The translations under genes and the position numbers were made by a program. Below the pieces are notes generated by a model that saw only the letters and a program-made list of their open reading frames with translations, had not been told where the DNA came from and made no database searches. 64,000 nt of DNA from Limnobacter alexandrii (GTDB lineage Bacteria; Pseudomonadota; Gammaproteobacteria; Burkholderiales; Burkholderiaceae_B), in contig NZ_SWKN01000012.1 of assembly GCF_005871185.1 (NCBI RefSeq), forward strand, positions 1 through 64,000, read 5' to 3'. Positions 1-7,640 of the stretch are shown here, in pieces; positions within the stretch are counted from its first letter, which is position 1, and every line of letters starts with the position of its first letter.

Positions 1-238
1 CGCCGTCGGCCACTTGCAGCAGTGAAATACCGTCGTTGGCGTTGCGGCCTGCTACATCGTAGCCCTTGATCTGGGCTTGCATGCGCTCGGCAATGGCCAG
101 GCCTGCGGCGTCGTCTTTGGCGCTGTTGACACGAAGGCCTGAGGACAGGCGGGCAATCGCGTTGTTCAAACCGATGCCAGAGCCTGAAAGGTTCTTCTGG
201 GCGGTCAGTGAGGCTACGTTGGTGTTGATTCCTAGCAT
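1..238 (-). CDS. fliC: Flagellin, N-terminal part (cut by window start)
   Basis: This is the first 79 codons of a flagellin gene; the rest lies beyond the window edge. The protein starts [14 protein letters not shown] and carries the conserved flagellin N-terminal helix (D0/D1) with the [19 protein letters not shown] motif. This region packs into the filament core and interacts with TLR5-like receptors in other species. The visible residues equal those of the flagellin at 1731-2594, and the DNA differs by only two substitutions over 303 bp including the leader. It is the third flagellin gene of a tandem minus-strand set. A sigma-28-type promoter lies about 70 bp upstream. The start is the ATG used by all three copies. 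Confidence 0.95.
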   Translation of the reverse strand, partial: MLGINTNVASLTAQKNLSGSGIGLNNAIARLSSGLRVNSAKDDAAGLAIAERMQAQIKGYDVAGRNANDGISLLQVADG

Positions 239-307
239 GATATTTCTCCAAGCAAATTTAGTTGATTCAAGCTGGCTGCGTCATCGTGTGCGCTGCCTTA
301 TGATTCA

Positions 308-334
308 TTAACGCTTGGAAAAACAAGAACTTTA
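308..334 (-). promoter_or_regulatory. Sigma-28-type promoter for the partial flagellin
   Basis: On the minus strand TAAAGTTC is followed by 11 bases and AGCGTTAA. This fits the FliA consensus TAAAGTTT-N11-GCCGATAA at 7 of 8 and 5 of 8 positions. It sits about 70 bp upstream of the flagellin start, outside the block shared with the flagellin at 1731-2594. Confidence 0.65.
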
Positions 335-429
335 GAAAAAAATGCAAAAAAATCCGCTTTTGCAAGAGAATTTTATTCAACCCTAAAGTTTTGAATTGTG
401 TGGCCGTAATTCGCGCCTTCTCGAAACTT

Positions 430-477
430 CCCCTGATTATCCAGTGCGTATTGCACGATGCACTTTCAAATCAGGGG
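430..477 (-). other. Interrupted hairpin downstream of flagellin gene
   Basis: CCCCTGATT (430-438) pairs with AATCAGGGG (469-477). After a 4-base internal loop on each side, AGTGC (443-447) pairs with GCACT (460-464). The element begins 21 bp past the stop codon of the flagellin at 499-1365. No T run follows on the minus strand, so it is a processing or stabilising structure, or a weak terminator, rather than a clear Rho-independent terminator. Confidence 0.5.
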
Positions 478-498
478 TCGCTCGGAGTAAATCCTTAC

Positions 499-1365
499 TT
501 AACGCAGCAGGCTCAACACGTTGTTGGGCAGCTGGTTGGCCTGGGCCAACATGGCAGTACCGGCCTGTTGCAGAATCTGTGAACGGGTCAGGTTCGCAGT
601 TTCCTTGGCAAAGTCAGCATCCATGATTCGGCCACGGGCAGAGCTCAGGTTGCTGCTGGTGGTTTCCAGTGAGGAAACAACTTGTTCCAGACGGCTCAAG
701 CCAGCACCCACTGTGGCGCGCAAGTTGGTGATGTCGTCAATCGCGGTGTCGATGGTCGTGATTGCAGTTTCTGCGTTGGCGGCAGTGTCTACGCCACCGA
801 AGGCGGTCACGATCAATGCTTGAGTTGCGCCACCCAGGGTGGTTTGCAGGTCGTTACCGGCAGCCAAACCATCGTCTGTCAGGTTGACGGCCAATGTGTC
901 GGATGCAGCGTTGCCCGAACCAATTTGCAGTTCCACGGATTTCTGCGCAGCAGAGAATACGTTGTTGTCGTTGAAGGTGGTACCTGTTGCAACACGGCCC
1001 ACTTCATTGGCCAGTTCCGTGAATTCACGGTTCAGGTTCAAGCGGTCGGTGTCGTTCAAGGTGCCGTTTTTGGCCTGAACGCCCAATTCACGCATACGCT
1101 GCAAGTTGTCGGTAATTTTGCCCAGTGCGCCGTCGGCCACTTGCAACAGTGAAATACCGTCGTTGGCGTTGCGAGCTGCGACATCGAAGCCGCGGATTTG
1201 TGCGGTCATGCGTTCTGCAATGGCCAGGCCGGCAGCGTCGTCTTTGGAGCTGTTAACACGCAAGCCAGAAGACAGGCGAGCGATTGAAGTTTCAAGGGAG
1301 CTGGCAGATCTGCTCAGATTGTTTTGTGCACCCAATGAAGGTGCGTTGGTATTAATTCCTAGCAT
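499..1365 (-). CDS. fliC: Flagellin
   Basis: Structural subunit of the flagellar filament, exported through the flagellar type III apparatus and polymerised at the tip. The 288-residue protein has the conserved N-terminal (MLGINTNAPSLGAQNNLSRS) and C-terminal (AKETANLTRSQILQQAGTAM) coiled-coil regions that form the D0/D1 core. The middle is short, so the variable outer D2/D3 domains are nearly absent. It differs clearly from the other two flagellins of this cluster in both the N-terminal and central parts and ends in LLR rather than LLQ. It has its own sigma-28-type promoter with a leader of about 80 bp. It is probably a minor or alternative filament subunit, but the sequence alone cannot say which copy dominates. 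Confidence 0.95.
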   Translation of the reverse strand: MLGINTNAPSLGAQNNLSRSASSLETSIARLSSGLRVNSSKDDAAGLAIAERMTAQIRGFDVAARNANDGISLLQVADGALGKITDNLQRMRELGVQAKNGTLNDTDRLNLNREFTELANEVGRVATGTTFNDNNVFSAAQKSVELQIGSGNAASDTLAVNLTDDGLAAGNDLQTTLGGATQALIVTAFGGVDTAANAETAITTIDTAIDDITNLRATVGAGLSRLEQVVSSLETTSSNLSSARGRIMDADFAKETANLTRSQILQQAGTAMLAQANQLPNNVLSLLR

Positions 1366-1451
1366 GGTAATTACTCCGAAAAGATTTAGACAAATTAATC
1401 AGAAGTGATTTTCTTCTGTATCGTCTCGGTAAATCGTTCACCGATGACTAT

Positions 1452-1478
1452 ATATCGACTGATGATTTTTAATATTTA
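1452..1478 (-). promoter_or_regulatory. Sigma-28-type promoter for the middle flagellin
   Basis: On the minus strand TAAATATT is followed by 11 bases and GTCGATAT. Each half matches the FliA consensus at 6 of 8 positions with exact spacing. It lies 87 bp upstream of the flagellin start at 1365. It is weaker by sequence than the promoter at 2664-2690. Confidence 0.55.
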
Positions 1479-1525
1479 GGATATTTTTAAATATTTTTTT
1501 AAATTGTTCCTATTTAAGAAAAACA

Positions 1526-1574
1526 AAAACAGATTATCTTTTTCCTGATTTTCAAGAAAAAGATAATCTGTTTT
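1526..1574 (-). terminator. AT-rich perfect hairpin between flagellin genes
   Basis: A perfect 19 bp inverted repeat (arms 1526-1544 and 1556-1574, loop 11 nt) is followed on the minus strand by a T-rich run. It lies downstream of the GC-rich terminator at 1593-1626 and may act as a second, back-up terminator for the flagellin at 1731-2594. It could also be a binding site. Confidence 0.5.
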
Positions 1575-1592
1575 AAAAACAAAAAGACGCAA

Positions 1593-1626
1593 GAAAAAAG
1601 GAGGGGTGGGTGGAACCCACCCCCTC
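1593..1626 (-). terminator. Rho-independent terminator of flagellin 1731-2594
   Basis: Read on the minus strand, a GC-rich stem (GAGGGGGTGGGT paired with ACCCACCCCTC, one bulge, 3 nt loop) is followed by CCTTTTTTCTT. It starts about 105 nt past the flagellin stop codon and fits a classic intrinsic terminator. Confidence 0.8.
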
Positions 1627-1730
1627 TAAAACAACCGGCTATCAGGAATCAGATCAGCAGGCTGCTGCTTGGTCTACACAAGTACTACAACACGGCTACT
1701 ACATTGAAATTGTTTCCTTTCTCATTCGGA

Positions 1731-2594
1731 TTACTGCAACAGGCTCAGAACGTTGTTGGGCAACTGGTTGGCCTGGGCCAGCATGGCGGTGCCAGCCTGC
1801 TGCAAAATCTGTGAGCGGGTCAGTGCTGCCGTTTCCTTGGCGAAGTCTGCGTCCATGATTCGCCCACGGGCGGCCTGCAGGTTGGTGCTGGAGATGTCGG
1901 CAAAGGCAGCGACCTGTTCCAGTCGGCTTTGGCCCGCCCCCACCACCGCACGAATACCGGTGATGGCGTCAATCGACGCGTCCAGCGTGGTGATTGCGGT
2001 CGTGGCGTTGGCCACATCCAGAATGTCACCCAGGTTGGTTTGAATGTCGGCTGCACCGTTGGTCATGATGGTGGTCAGGTCATTGCCCGTGCTCAAGCCA
2101 TCGTCGGTCAGGTTTAATTCCAGGGTGTCGGAAACCGCGTTGCCGGTGCCCACCTGGAAGCTTAATGTTTGGTTGGCGGCATCAAACAGGTTGTTGCCGT
2201 TGAAGGTGCTGCCGCTCACAATCCGGTCCACTTCGTTGGCCAGTTCCGTGTACTCACGGTTCAGGTTTACACGGTCGGTGGGGTTCAGTGTGCCGTTTTT
2301 GGCCTGAACAGCCAACTCACGCATACGTTGCAGGTTGTCGCTGATCTTGCCCATGGCGCCGTCGGCCACTTGCAGCAGTGAAATACCGTCGTTGGCGTTG
2401 CGGCCTGCTACATCGTAGCCCTTGATCTGGGCTTGCATGCGCTCGGCAATGGCCAGGCCTGCGGCGTCGTCTTTGGCGCTGTTCACACGAAGGCCTGAGG
2501 ACAGGCGGGCAATCGCGTTGTTCAAACCGATGCCAGAGCCTGAAAGGTTCTTCTGGGCGGTCAGTGAGGCTACGTTGGTGTTGATTCCTAGCAT
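1731..2594 (-). CDS. fliC: Flagellin
   Basis: Filament subunit of 287 residues with canonical N-terminal ([20 protein letters not shown]) and C-terminal (NVLSLLQ end) D0/D1 helices and a short centre. It has the best sigma-28 promoter of the three flagellin genes and a strong intrinsic terminator, so it is a good candidate for the main filament protein. Its first 79 codons and leader are almost identical to those of the partial copy at 1-238. This indicates recent duplication or gene conversion. All three flagellin genes are monocistronic and point the same way. They lie next to the divergently placed flhDC operon. Confidence 0.96.
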   Translation of the reverse strand: MLGINTNVASLTAQKNLSGSGIGLNNAIARLSSGLRVNSAKDDAAGLAIAERMQAQIKGYDVAGRNANDGISLLQVADGAMGKISDNLQRMRELAVQAKNGTLNPTDRVNLNREYTELANEVDRIVSGSTFNGNNLFDAANQTLSFQVGTGNAVSDTLELNLTDDGLSTGNDLTTIMTNGAADIQTNLGDILDVANATTAITTLDASIDAITGIRAVVGAGQSRLEQVAAFADISSTNLQAARGRIMDADFAKETAALTRSQILQQAGTAMLAQANQLPNNVLSLLQ

Positions 2595-2659
2595 GATATT
2601 TCTCCAAGCAAATTTAGTTGATTCAAGCTGGCTGCGTCATCGTGTGCGCCGCCTTATGA
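2357..2659 (-). repeat. 303 bp direct repeat shared by two flagellin genes
   Basis: Positions 2357-2659 match positions 1-303 with only two substitutions (128/2484 and 294/2650). The first is a silent GTC/GTG change. The match covers the first 79 codons plus about 65 bp of leader and stops just before the sigma-28 -10 element. The repeat may extend beyond the window edge. Confidence 0.9.
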
Positions 2660-2663
2660 CCTG

Positions 2664-2690
2664 TTATCGATGCAAGGAAATGAAACTTTA
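2664..2690 (-). promoter_or_regulatory. Sigma-28 promoter for flagellin 1731-2594
   Basis: On the minus strand an exact TAAAGTTT is followed by 11 bases and ATCGATAA. This is 8 of 8 and 6 of 8 of the FliA consensus. The expected start of transcription is about 60 nt upstream of the ATG at 2594. Confidence 0.8.
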
Positions 2691-2842
2691 GGGCTTCATC
2701 TGCAAATAAAAAATATTGTTTTTGCACCCTCAAGTTCAAGGATTCGGTGTCGTAGTAAGTCGATTTTTACTGAGAAAGAATCTGCCTCTAACCCTCAAGT
2801 TTCTTGCAAAGGTGTCCGTTATCCCTCATATGCACTTAACAA

Positions 2843-2904
2843 TTGGGATCCCAACACTAGGGGCAGCACGAAGTGGGGGTCAATCGAATGGGGGGATCCC
2901 CCCA
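2843..2904. promoter_or_regulatory. Pair of GATC-centred palindromes upstream of flhDC
   Basis: TTGGGATCCCAA (2843-2854) and TGGGGGGATCCCCCCA (2889-2904) are two perfect palindromes sharing GGGATCCC. Their centres are 48 bp apart. They lie about 220-280 bp before flhD in the roughly 440 bp gap between the flagellin promoter and flhD, which has no credible gene. They could be operator sites for a dimeric regulator of flhDC. That role is inference. Confidence 0.4.
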
Positions 2905-3127
2905 AACTGTGATTCTTCCATCAAGCCTATTGAGCGACAGTGTGTCCATGTAAGGCAGTTCCCTACATGTTGAATTCCAGCTCGGTGACTCAATGAATGG
3001 AAGTTGGATGATTCAGGTAACCGGGCTTCAAGCCGAAGATACGTATGAGGGAATTGTCGCTGCGATCAAGAAAGCAGCGCAAATTGAGGATGCAGTACAA
3101 CAGAGATTGAATTGGAGGATGTTCAAA

Positions 3128-3445
3128 ATGAAAAGTACCCGCCTGCTAGATGAAATTCGCGAAACCAACCTGTCTTATTTGTTGCTGGCTCAGCAACTGA
3201 TTCGCGAAGACCGCGCCGAAGCAACCTTCCGTTTGGGCATTTCCGAGGAAGTGGCTGAGTTGATCGATCAGCTGACCACAGCCCAGGTGCTGCGCATTGC
3301 CTCAAGCAATATGTTGATGTGCCGATTCCGTTTTGACGATGAAGTGGTGTGGAATTTGTTGACCAGCCACACCAAAGATCGCAGCGTCTCTGGCATGCAT
3401 GCTGCAATCATCATGTCCGGCAAGGCAGTGAACGCAGCGGCGTAA
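3128..3445 (+). CDS. flhD: Flagellar master regulator subunit FlhD
   Basis: FlhD forms the FlhD4C2 activator with FlhC, which switches on class II flagellar genes. The 105-residue product (MKSTRLLDEIRETNLSYLLL) is close to the usual FlhD length and has the helical dimer fold features and the HTH-like region near residues 60-85. I chose the ATG at 3128 because GGAGG lies 9 bases upstream. A reading frame continues upstream to 2993, and an ATG at 3119 abuts the ribosome site, so both are less likely. flhC follows after 81 bp. No clear sigma-28 promoter precedes it, as expected for the top gene of the cascade. Confidence 0.9.
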   Translation: MKSTRLLDEIRETNLSYLLLAQQLIREDRAEATFRLGISEEVAELIDQLTTAQVLRIASSNMLMCRFRFDDEVVWNLLTSHTKDRSVSGMHAAIIMSGKAVNAAA

Positions 3446-3526
3446 TCACAAACACGGTAATTATTCGGATGTAACAACAACAACTCAGGCATCCAACATT
3501 GACATCAGACAGGGGTCAAAAAAATC

Positions 3527-4090
3527 ATGGCTAAAGTTAAATCAATCATCGACGAAGCAGCACAAATCCAGTTGGCCACAGAGCTGATTCGCCTCGATGC
3601 GCGTTTGCAGGTTCTCGAATCTGAAACCCAGTTGTCTCGCGAACGTTTGCTAAAGCTTTACAAAGAACTTAAACACAAATCGCCTCCGAAAGGCATGCTG
3701 CCGTTTTCAACCGACTGGTTCATGACCTGGCAGCCCAACATTCATTCTTCCCTGTTCATCAATATTTACCAAACGCTGATCAAGAGCACGGACATTGAAG
3801 ACATTGAGGCCATCATCAAAGCGTACAGAATGTACCTTGAGCAAATTACCCAGCTGGGTTTGCCCGAAGTGCTGTCGCTGACACGCGCTTGGCGCCTGGT
3901 CAAGTTTTTTGATGCCGGCATGTTGACGACCACCGAATGCAAAGACTGTGAAGGCCGTTTTGTGGTGCACACCTATGAATTGGTGAATGACTATGTGTGT
4001 GGCCTGTGCCACATGCCTTCTCGTGCAGGCAAAACCCGCCAGTCGGCAGCCGACCGTTTCTTCAACGAAGAAGCCAGCATCGAAGCCTGA
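3527..4090 (+). CDS. flhC: Flagellar master regulator subunit FlhC
   Basis: FlhC is the main DNA-contacting subunit of the FlhD4C2 activator. The 187-residue protein matches FlhC in length. Its C-terminal half holds two Cys pairs, TTECKDCEGRF and YVCGLCHM, that bind a structural zinc in the family. The conserved segment LPFSTDWFMTWQPNIHSSLF lies near residues 59-78. It forms an operon with flhD and ends at a clear terminator. The presence of FlhDC rather than FleQ/FlrA places this organism among bacteria with the enterobacterial/betaproteobacterial flagellar hierarchy. Confidence 0.96.
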   Translation: MAKVKSIIDEAAQIQLATELIRLDARLQVLESETQLSRERLLKLYKELKHKSPPKGMLPFSTDWFMTWQPNIHSSLFINIYQTLIKSTDIEDIEAIIKAYRMYLEQITQLGLPEVLSLTRAWRLVKFFDAGMLTTTECKDCEGRFVVHTYELVNDYVCGLCHMPSRAGKTRQSAADRFFNEEASIEA

Positions 4091-4096
4091 GTTTGC

Positions 4097-4121
4097 AAAG
4101 CCCAAGGGAGAAGGGCTTTTT
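4097..4121 (+). terminator. Rho-independent terminator of flhDC
   Basis: AAAGCCC (4097-4103) pairs with GGGCTTT (4113-4119), followed by TTTTTCG. It begins 7 bp after the flhC stop codon. Confidence 0.85.
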
Positions 4122-4210
4122 CGTTTACCCCCGCTGCACCAAAAGGTCCGGTTGCATCCTCCCACCCTCTGTCTCTTCCGGGTCTGCAGTGGGGGTTTCT
4201 CATTTCTCAA

Positions 4211-4239
4211 ATGACCAGCCAATGTTGCTGGTCATTTTC
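4211..4239 (+). terminator. Second terminator-like hairpin before motA
   Basis: ATGACCAGC (4211-4219) pairs perfectly with GCTGGTCAT (4227-4235) around a 7 nt loop, followed by TTTTCATT. It lies between the flhDC terminator and the motA promoter and insulates the two operons. Confidence 0.75.
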
Positions 4240-4329
4240 ATTGAACCCCCCTCCAAAATGGCTATCACCAAGGATTGTGAAATCTTGGGCATGCCTTGAA
4301 ATCGCCTGTAAAAGCCACTTTATTCGGAC

Positions 4330-4356
4330 AAAAGATTTTACAAATTCTGCCGACAA
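4330..4356 (+). promoter_or_regulatory. Sigma-28 promoter of the motAB-che operon
   Basis: AAAAGATT, 11 bases, then GCCGACAA fits the FliA consensus at 6 of 8 and 7 of 8 positions. It lies about 45 bp before motA. This makes motAB and the following che genes late (class III) flagellar genes. Confidence 0.75.
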
Positions 4357-4399
4357 TACCTATACAGAAAAACCATTCATCGACAGAGAACCAAAGCCA

Positions 4400-5263
4400 A
4401 TGTTAGTAGCAATCGGATTCGTGATCGTGACCTTCTCCGTGCTGGGCGGCTTCGCCTTCATGGGGGGACACTTGGTAACCCTGTGGCAACCCGTTGAAGT
4501 CTTGATCATTGGCGGCGGCGCCTTGGGTGCTTTTGTGGTCAGCAATACGCCCAGCATTTTGAAAGCAACTGGAAAGGCCTTGGGTGGTGCGTTTAAACCC
4601 AGCGCAATCACAAAAGCCTTTTACATGTCCCTGATGGCCTTGATGTATGAAATTTTGACCAAAGTGCGCAAGGAAGGCTTGATGTCGATTGAAGGCGATG
4701 TGGAAGAGCCTGAGCAAAGCCCCCTGTTTCAGAAGTATCCCGAGGTGCTGGCCGATCACCACATTGTTGAATTCCTGACCGACTACCTTCGCCTGATGGT
4801 GAGCGGTAACCTGAACCCCATGGAAATTGAAAACCTGATGGATGGCGAACTGGAAACCCACCATCAGGAAGCGCACACCCCACAGTCTGCTGTTCAGCAA
4901 ATGGCGGATGGTTTGCCCGCATTCGGTATCGTGGCTGCGGTGATGGGTGTGGTGCACGTGATGGGCTCGGTGGGGCAGGTGAGTAACGCCGAATTGGGTG
5001 TGATGATTGCTGCTGCCCTGGTGGGTACCTTTCTGGGCATCTTGTTGGCCTACGGTTTTGTGGGCCCTTTGGCCAGCATTATCAACCACAAAATTGCCGA
5101 GTCATCCAAACCTTTTGAATGCGTCAAGACCACCTTGCTGGCCAGCCTCAACGGCTATTCGCCTGCACTGGCTGTGGAATTTGGCCGCAAGGTTTTGTAT
5201 TCCACCGAGCGTCCAACTTTCATTGAACTGGAAGAGCACGTGAAGAGTACCAAGGGCAAATAA
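4400..5263 (+). CDS. motA: Flagellar motor stator protein MotA
   Basis: MotA forms the proton-conducting stator with MotB and pushes on the rotor protein FliG. The 287-residue protein has four membrane segments, two near residues 3-50 and two near residues 170-225, separated by the large cytoplasmic loop. I start at the ATG at 4400 (MLVAIGFVIVTFS), which matches known MotA starts. The frame stays open to 4211, but that extension would cover the terminator and the sigma-28 promoter. motB follows after 15 bp. The genes through cheA and perhaps the chemoreceptor appear to form one operon. Confidence 0.96.
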   Translation: MLVAIGFVIVTFSVLGGFAFMGGHLVTLWQPVEVLIIGGGALGAFVVSNTPSILKATGKALGGAFKPSAITKAFYMSLMALMYEILTKVRKEGLMSIEGDVEEPEQSPLFQKYPEVLADHHIVEFLTDYLRLMVSGNLNPMEIENLMDGELETHHQEAHTPQSAVQQMADGLPAFGIVAAVMGVVHVMGSVGQVSNAELGVMIAAALVGTFLGILLAYGFVGPLASIINHKIAESSKPFECVKTTLLASLNGYSPALAVEFGRKVLYSTERPTFIELEEHVKSTKGK

Positions 5264-5278
5264 GGGCAAACAAGCACC

Positions 5279-6247
5279 ATGGCGAAGTCTGACGAAGAAC
5301 GTCCAATCATCGTAGTCAAGAAGATCAAGAAGGGTGGCCATGGTCACCACGGCGGCGCATGGAAAATTGCCTACGCCGACTTCGTGACTGCCATGATGGC
5401 TTTCTTTCTCTTGATGTGGTTGCTGGGTTCGACCTCGGAAGGCGACCTCAAAGGCATCTCGGATTACTTCAATTCACCCTTGAAGGTGGCACTTGTTGGG
5501 GGTCCCGGATCGGGCACCGCAACGAGTGTAATAGATGCGGGCGGTACGGATTTGTCGCGCTCTGTTGGGCAAATTAAAAGCGGAAGTACCGACAAAGCGA
5601 CGAACAGCAGTGCAGCCGATGCCACTGCCGAGGCACTCGAGCGCGCAGAGTCCAGGCGCTTGCTTGAATTAAAGGGGGAAATAGAGGGCCTAATCGACGC
5701 ATCAGATTTGATGAAACAGTTTAAAAATCAAATCATGCTCGACATTACGCCTGAGGGTTTACGAATTCAAATTGTGGATGAGCGAAATCGCCCCATGTTT
5801 GATTCGGGCAGTGCGGTGTTGAAAGATTACATGAAAGACATTTTGCGGAGTCTGACCAAGTTGCTCAACCAGGTGCCCAACAAGCTGACCTTGTCAGGCC
5901 ACACCGATGCAACACCCTATGCAGCGGGCAACAAAGGTTACAGCAACTGGGAACTCTCGGCAGACCGGGCCAACGCCAGTCGCCGTGAAATGACGCTGGC
6001 AGGCATGCCAGACAGCAAAATGTTGCGTGTGGTGGGTTTGGCTTCCTCGGTGTCGCTGGATGAGAAAGACCCCTACGCCGCAGTGAACCGAAGAATTGCG
6101 ATTGTTGTGATGAACAAACGCGCAGAAGAAGCAGTGCGAGCGCTGGCCAATCTGGATGAAGGACAAGATCCCAGTTTGATTGAGCTGCCACCCGTACCCA
6201 AAGTTGAAGGCTTGCCGTTCCCAAAAAACGGGCCAGGCACGAATTGA
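5279..6247 (+). CDS. motB: Flagellar motor stator protein MotB
   Basis: MotB anchors the stator to peptidoglycan and supplies the proton-binding aspartate. The 322-residue protein has a basic, His/Gly-rich N-terminus, one membrane helix (AYADFVTAMMAFFLLMWLLG) with the expected Asp at residue 34, and a C-terminal OmpA-like domain. The OmpA-like domain shows the motif LSGHTDATPY and the NWELSADRAN segment. The short His-rich stretch GGHGHHGG just before the helix is typical of MotB. It is the second gene of the motAB-cheV-cheY-cheZ-cheA cluster. Confidence 0.97.
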   Translation: MAKSDEERPIIVVKKIKKGGHGHHGGAWKIAYADFVTAMMAFFLLMWLLGSTSEGDLKGISDYFNSPLKVALVGGPGSGTATSVIDAGGTDLSRSVGQIKSGSTDKATNSSAADATAEALERAESRRLLELKGEIEGLIDASDLMKQFKNQIMLDITPEGLRIQIVDERNRPMFDSGSAVLKDYMKDILRSLTKLLNQVPNKLTLSGHTDATPYAAGNKGYSNWELSADRANASRREMTLAGMPDSKMLRVVGLASSVSLDEKDPYAAVNRRIAIVVMNKRAEEAVRALANLDEGQDPSLIELPPVPKVEGLPFPKNGPGTN

Positions 6248-6275
6248 AAGAAACAGACTATTTGTCAGGAGCAAC

Positions 6276-7208
6276 ATGATGCAAAACGATTATCGCTTGA
6301 TGAACATGATTGACGAGAAGGCAAGACTGGCGGGCTCCAACAAAATGGAGCTGTTGCTGTTCTCCTTGGGTTCCACCGAAGTGTTCGGTATCAACGTGTT
6401 CAAGGTTCGCGAAGTGTGCGAGACCTTGCCCATCACGCGAACGCCCAATATGCCGGCTGGCGTGGAAGGCATTATTTCATTGCGCGGCAGTATCTTGCCG
6501 GTAATTGACCTGGCTCAATGTTTGCGCATGGACAATGGTTCCACCCGAACCAAACTGATCATCACCGAGTTTTCTTCACACACGCAGGCTTTCCTGGTGC
6601 AGGACGTGGACCGCATCGTACGCGTGGATTGGGAGCAGGTGAAATCGCCTCAAAGCATTGGTCAATCGCAAAGCGCCATGATCACTGCACTGACTGAACT
6701 GCCCGATGGCAAGCTGGTGTCGATTCTGGACGTTGAGCAAATTCTGGGTGAAGTGATTGGTGAAGGCGATGTACCCAATATGGACAGCATGCGCCCGGAC
6801 CATCCTTACCCCGTGTTCTTTGCCGATGACTCGAACATGGCCCGCAAGAAAATTACTGAAGTGCTCGAAAAACTTCACCTGCCTTATCAAAGCGCGATCA
6901 ATGGTCGCGAGGCGTGGGAAAAACTGCGCAATATCGCCAGCCGTGCCGAGCAGGAAAACAAAGACATTCGGGATGTGGTTTCCCTCATTCTGGTGGATGC
7001 CGAAATGCCTGAAATGGACGGCTATGTATTGACACGTCACATCAAGGAAGATGTTCGCTTCAAGGGTATTCCTGTGGTGATGCATTCCTCACTGTCGTCA
7101 GTGGCAAACAAGAAGTTGGGTCAGCAAGTGGGTGTGGATGCCTATGTGGGCAAATTCCACCCCGAAGAGCTGGCGCAGATGGTTACCTCAATGCTTCACC
7201 CAGCGTAA
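6276..7208 (+). CDS. cheV: Chemotaxis coupling protein CheV (CheW-receiver fusion)
   Basis: CheV links chemoreceptors to CheA through a CheW-like domain and can tune coupling through phosphorylation of its receiver domain. The 310-residue protein has a CheW-like domain at about residues 20-160 (FGINVFKVREVCE, GIISLRGSILPVID). The C-terminal receiver (about 180-308) has the phospho-Asp in ILVDAEMPEMDGY. I start at the ATG at 6276 after GGAG. No separate cheW is present in the window, so CheV may be the main coupler for this CheA. The gene lies between motB and cheY. Confidence 0.93.
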   Translation: MMQNDYRLMNMIDEKARLAGSNKMELLLFSLGSTEVFGINVFKVREVCETLPITRTPNMPAGVEGIISLRGSILPVIDLAQCLRMDNGSTRTKLIITEFSSHTQAFLVQDVDRIVRVDWEQVKSPQSIGQSQSAMITALTELPDGKLVSILDVEQILGEVIGEGDVPNMDSMRPDHPYPVFFADDSNMARKKITEVLEKLHLPYQSAINGREAWEKLRNIASRAEQENKDIRDVVSLILVDAEMPEMDGYVLTRHIKEDVRFKGIPVVMHSSLSSVANKKLGQQVGVDAYVGKFHPEELAQMVTSMLHPA

Positions 7209-7217
7209 GGAGCAAGC

Positions 7218-7607
7218 ATGAATCCCGAAGATTTAAGAATCCTGATTGTTGACGACTTCTCGACCATGCGTCGAATTGTTCGCAACCTGTTGAAGGAAAT
7301 TGGCTACAACAACGCGGATGAGGCGGAAGACGGCGCAGTGGCTTTGGCCAAACTGAAAGCTGGCAATTTCAACTTCGTTGTCAGTGATTTGAACATGCCC
7401 AATATGAACGGCTTCGAATTGCTACAAAACATTCGTGCGGATGCCGAACTCAAGCATTTGCCAGTGTTGCTGGTGACTGCCGAGGCCAAGAAGGAAGACA
7501 TTGTAACCGCCGCCCAAATGGGTGCAAATGGTTACATCGTCAAGCCTTTTACCAAGGCAACCCTGGAAGAGAAGCTGGGCAAGATCGTCGCGAAGATGTC
7601 TGTCTAA
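7218..7607 (+). CDS. cheY: Chemotaxis response regulator CheY
   Basis: CheY carries the phosphoryl group from CheA to the motor switch FliM and causes a change in rotation. The 129-residue single receiver domain has the acidic pair at residues 12-13, the phospho-Asp at residue 57 ([10 protein letters not shown]), the conserved Thr/Ser in LLVTAEA and the Lys in YIVKPF. The start has a good ribosome site (AAGGAG). It lies directly before cheZ, the phosphatase that resets it. Confidence 0.97.
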   Translation: MNPEDLRILIVDDFSTMRRIVRNLLKEIGYNNADEAEDGAVALAKLKAGNFNFVVSDLNMPNMNGFELLQNIRADAELKHLPVLLVTAEAKKEDIVTAAQMGANGYIVKPFTKATLEEKLGKIVAKMSV

Positions 7608-7640
7608 TTACGAAGAATCAGAAATGGAGAGGTCGCAACG

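Noticed and set aside
1526-1574. Perfect inverted repeat as an insertion-element end
   Set aside because: The arms are only 11 nt apart and lie just after a terminator, so a hairpin in the flagellin 3' region is simpler.
2795-2822. Sigma-28 promoter for flhDC
   Set aside because: TCAAGTTT and TCCGTTAT need a 12 bp spacer and would place the master operon under a late sigma factor. The match is likely chance.
2890-2903. GGGGGGATCCCCCC as a cloning or assembly scar
   Set aside because: A second palindrome with the same centre lies 48 bp away in normal sequence, and no vector-like DNA is nearby.
2670-2973. Short overlapping frames between flagellin and flhD
   Set aside because: They cover the flagellin promoter and palindromes, lack ribosome sites and look like random translation.
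4211-4399. Extended N-terminus for MotA
   Set aside because: The extension would translate through a terminator hairpin and the sigma-28 promoter, and family members start at the ATG at 4400.
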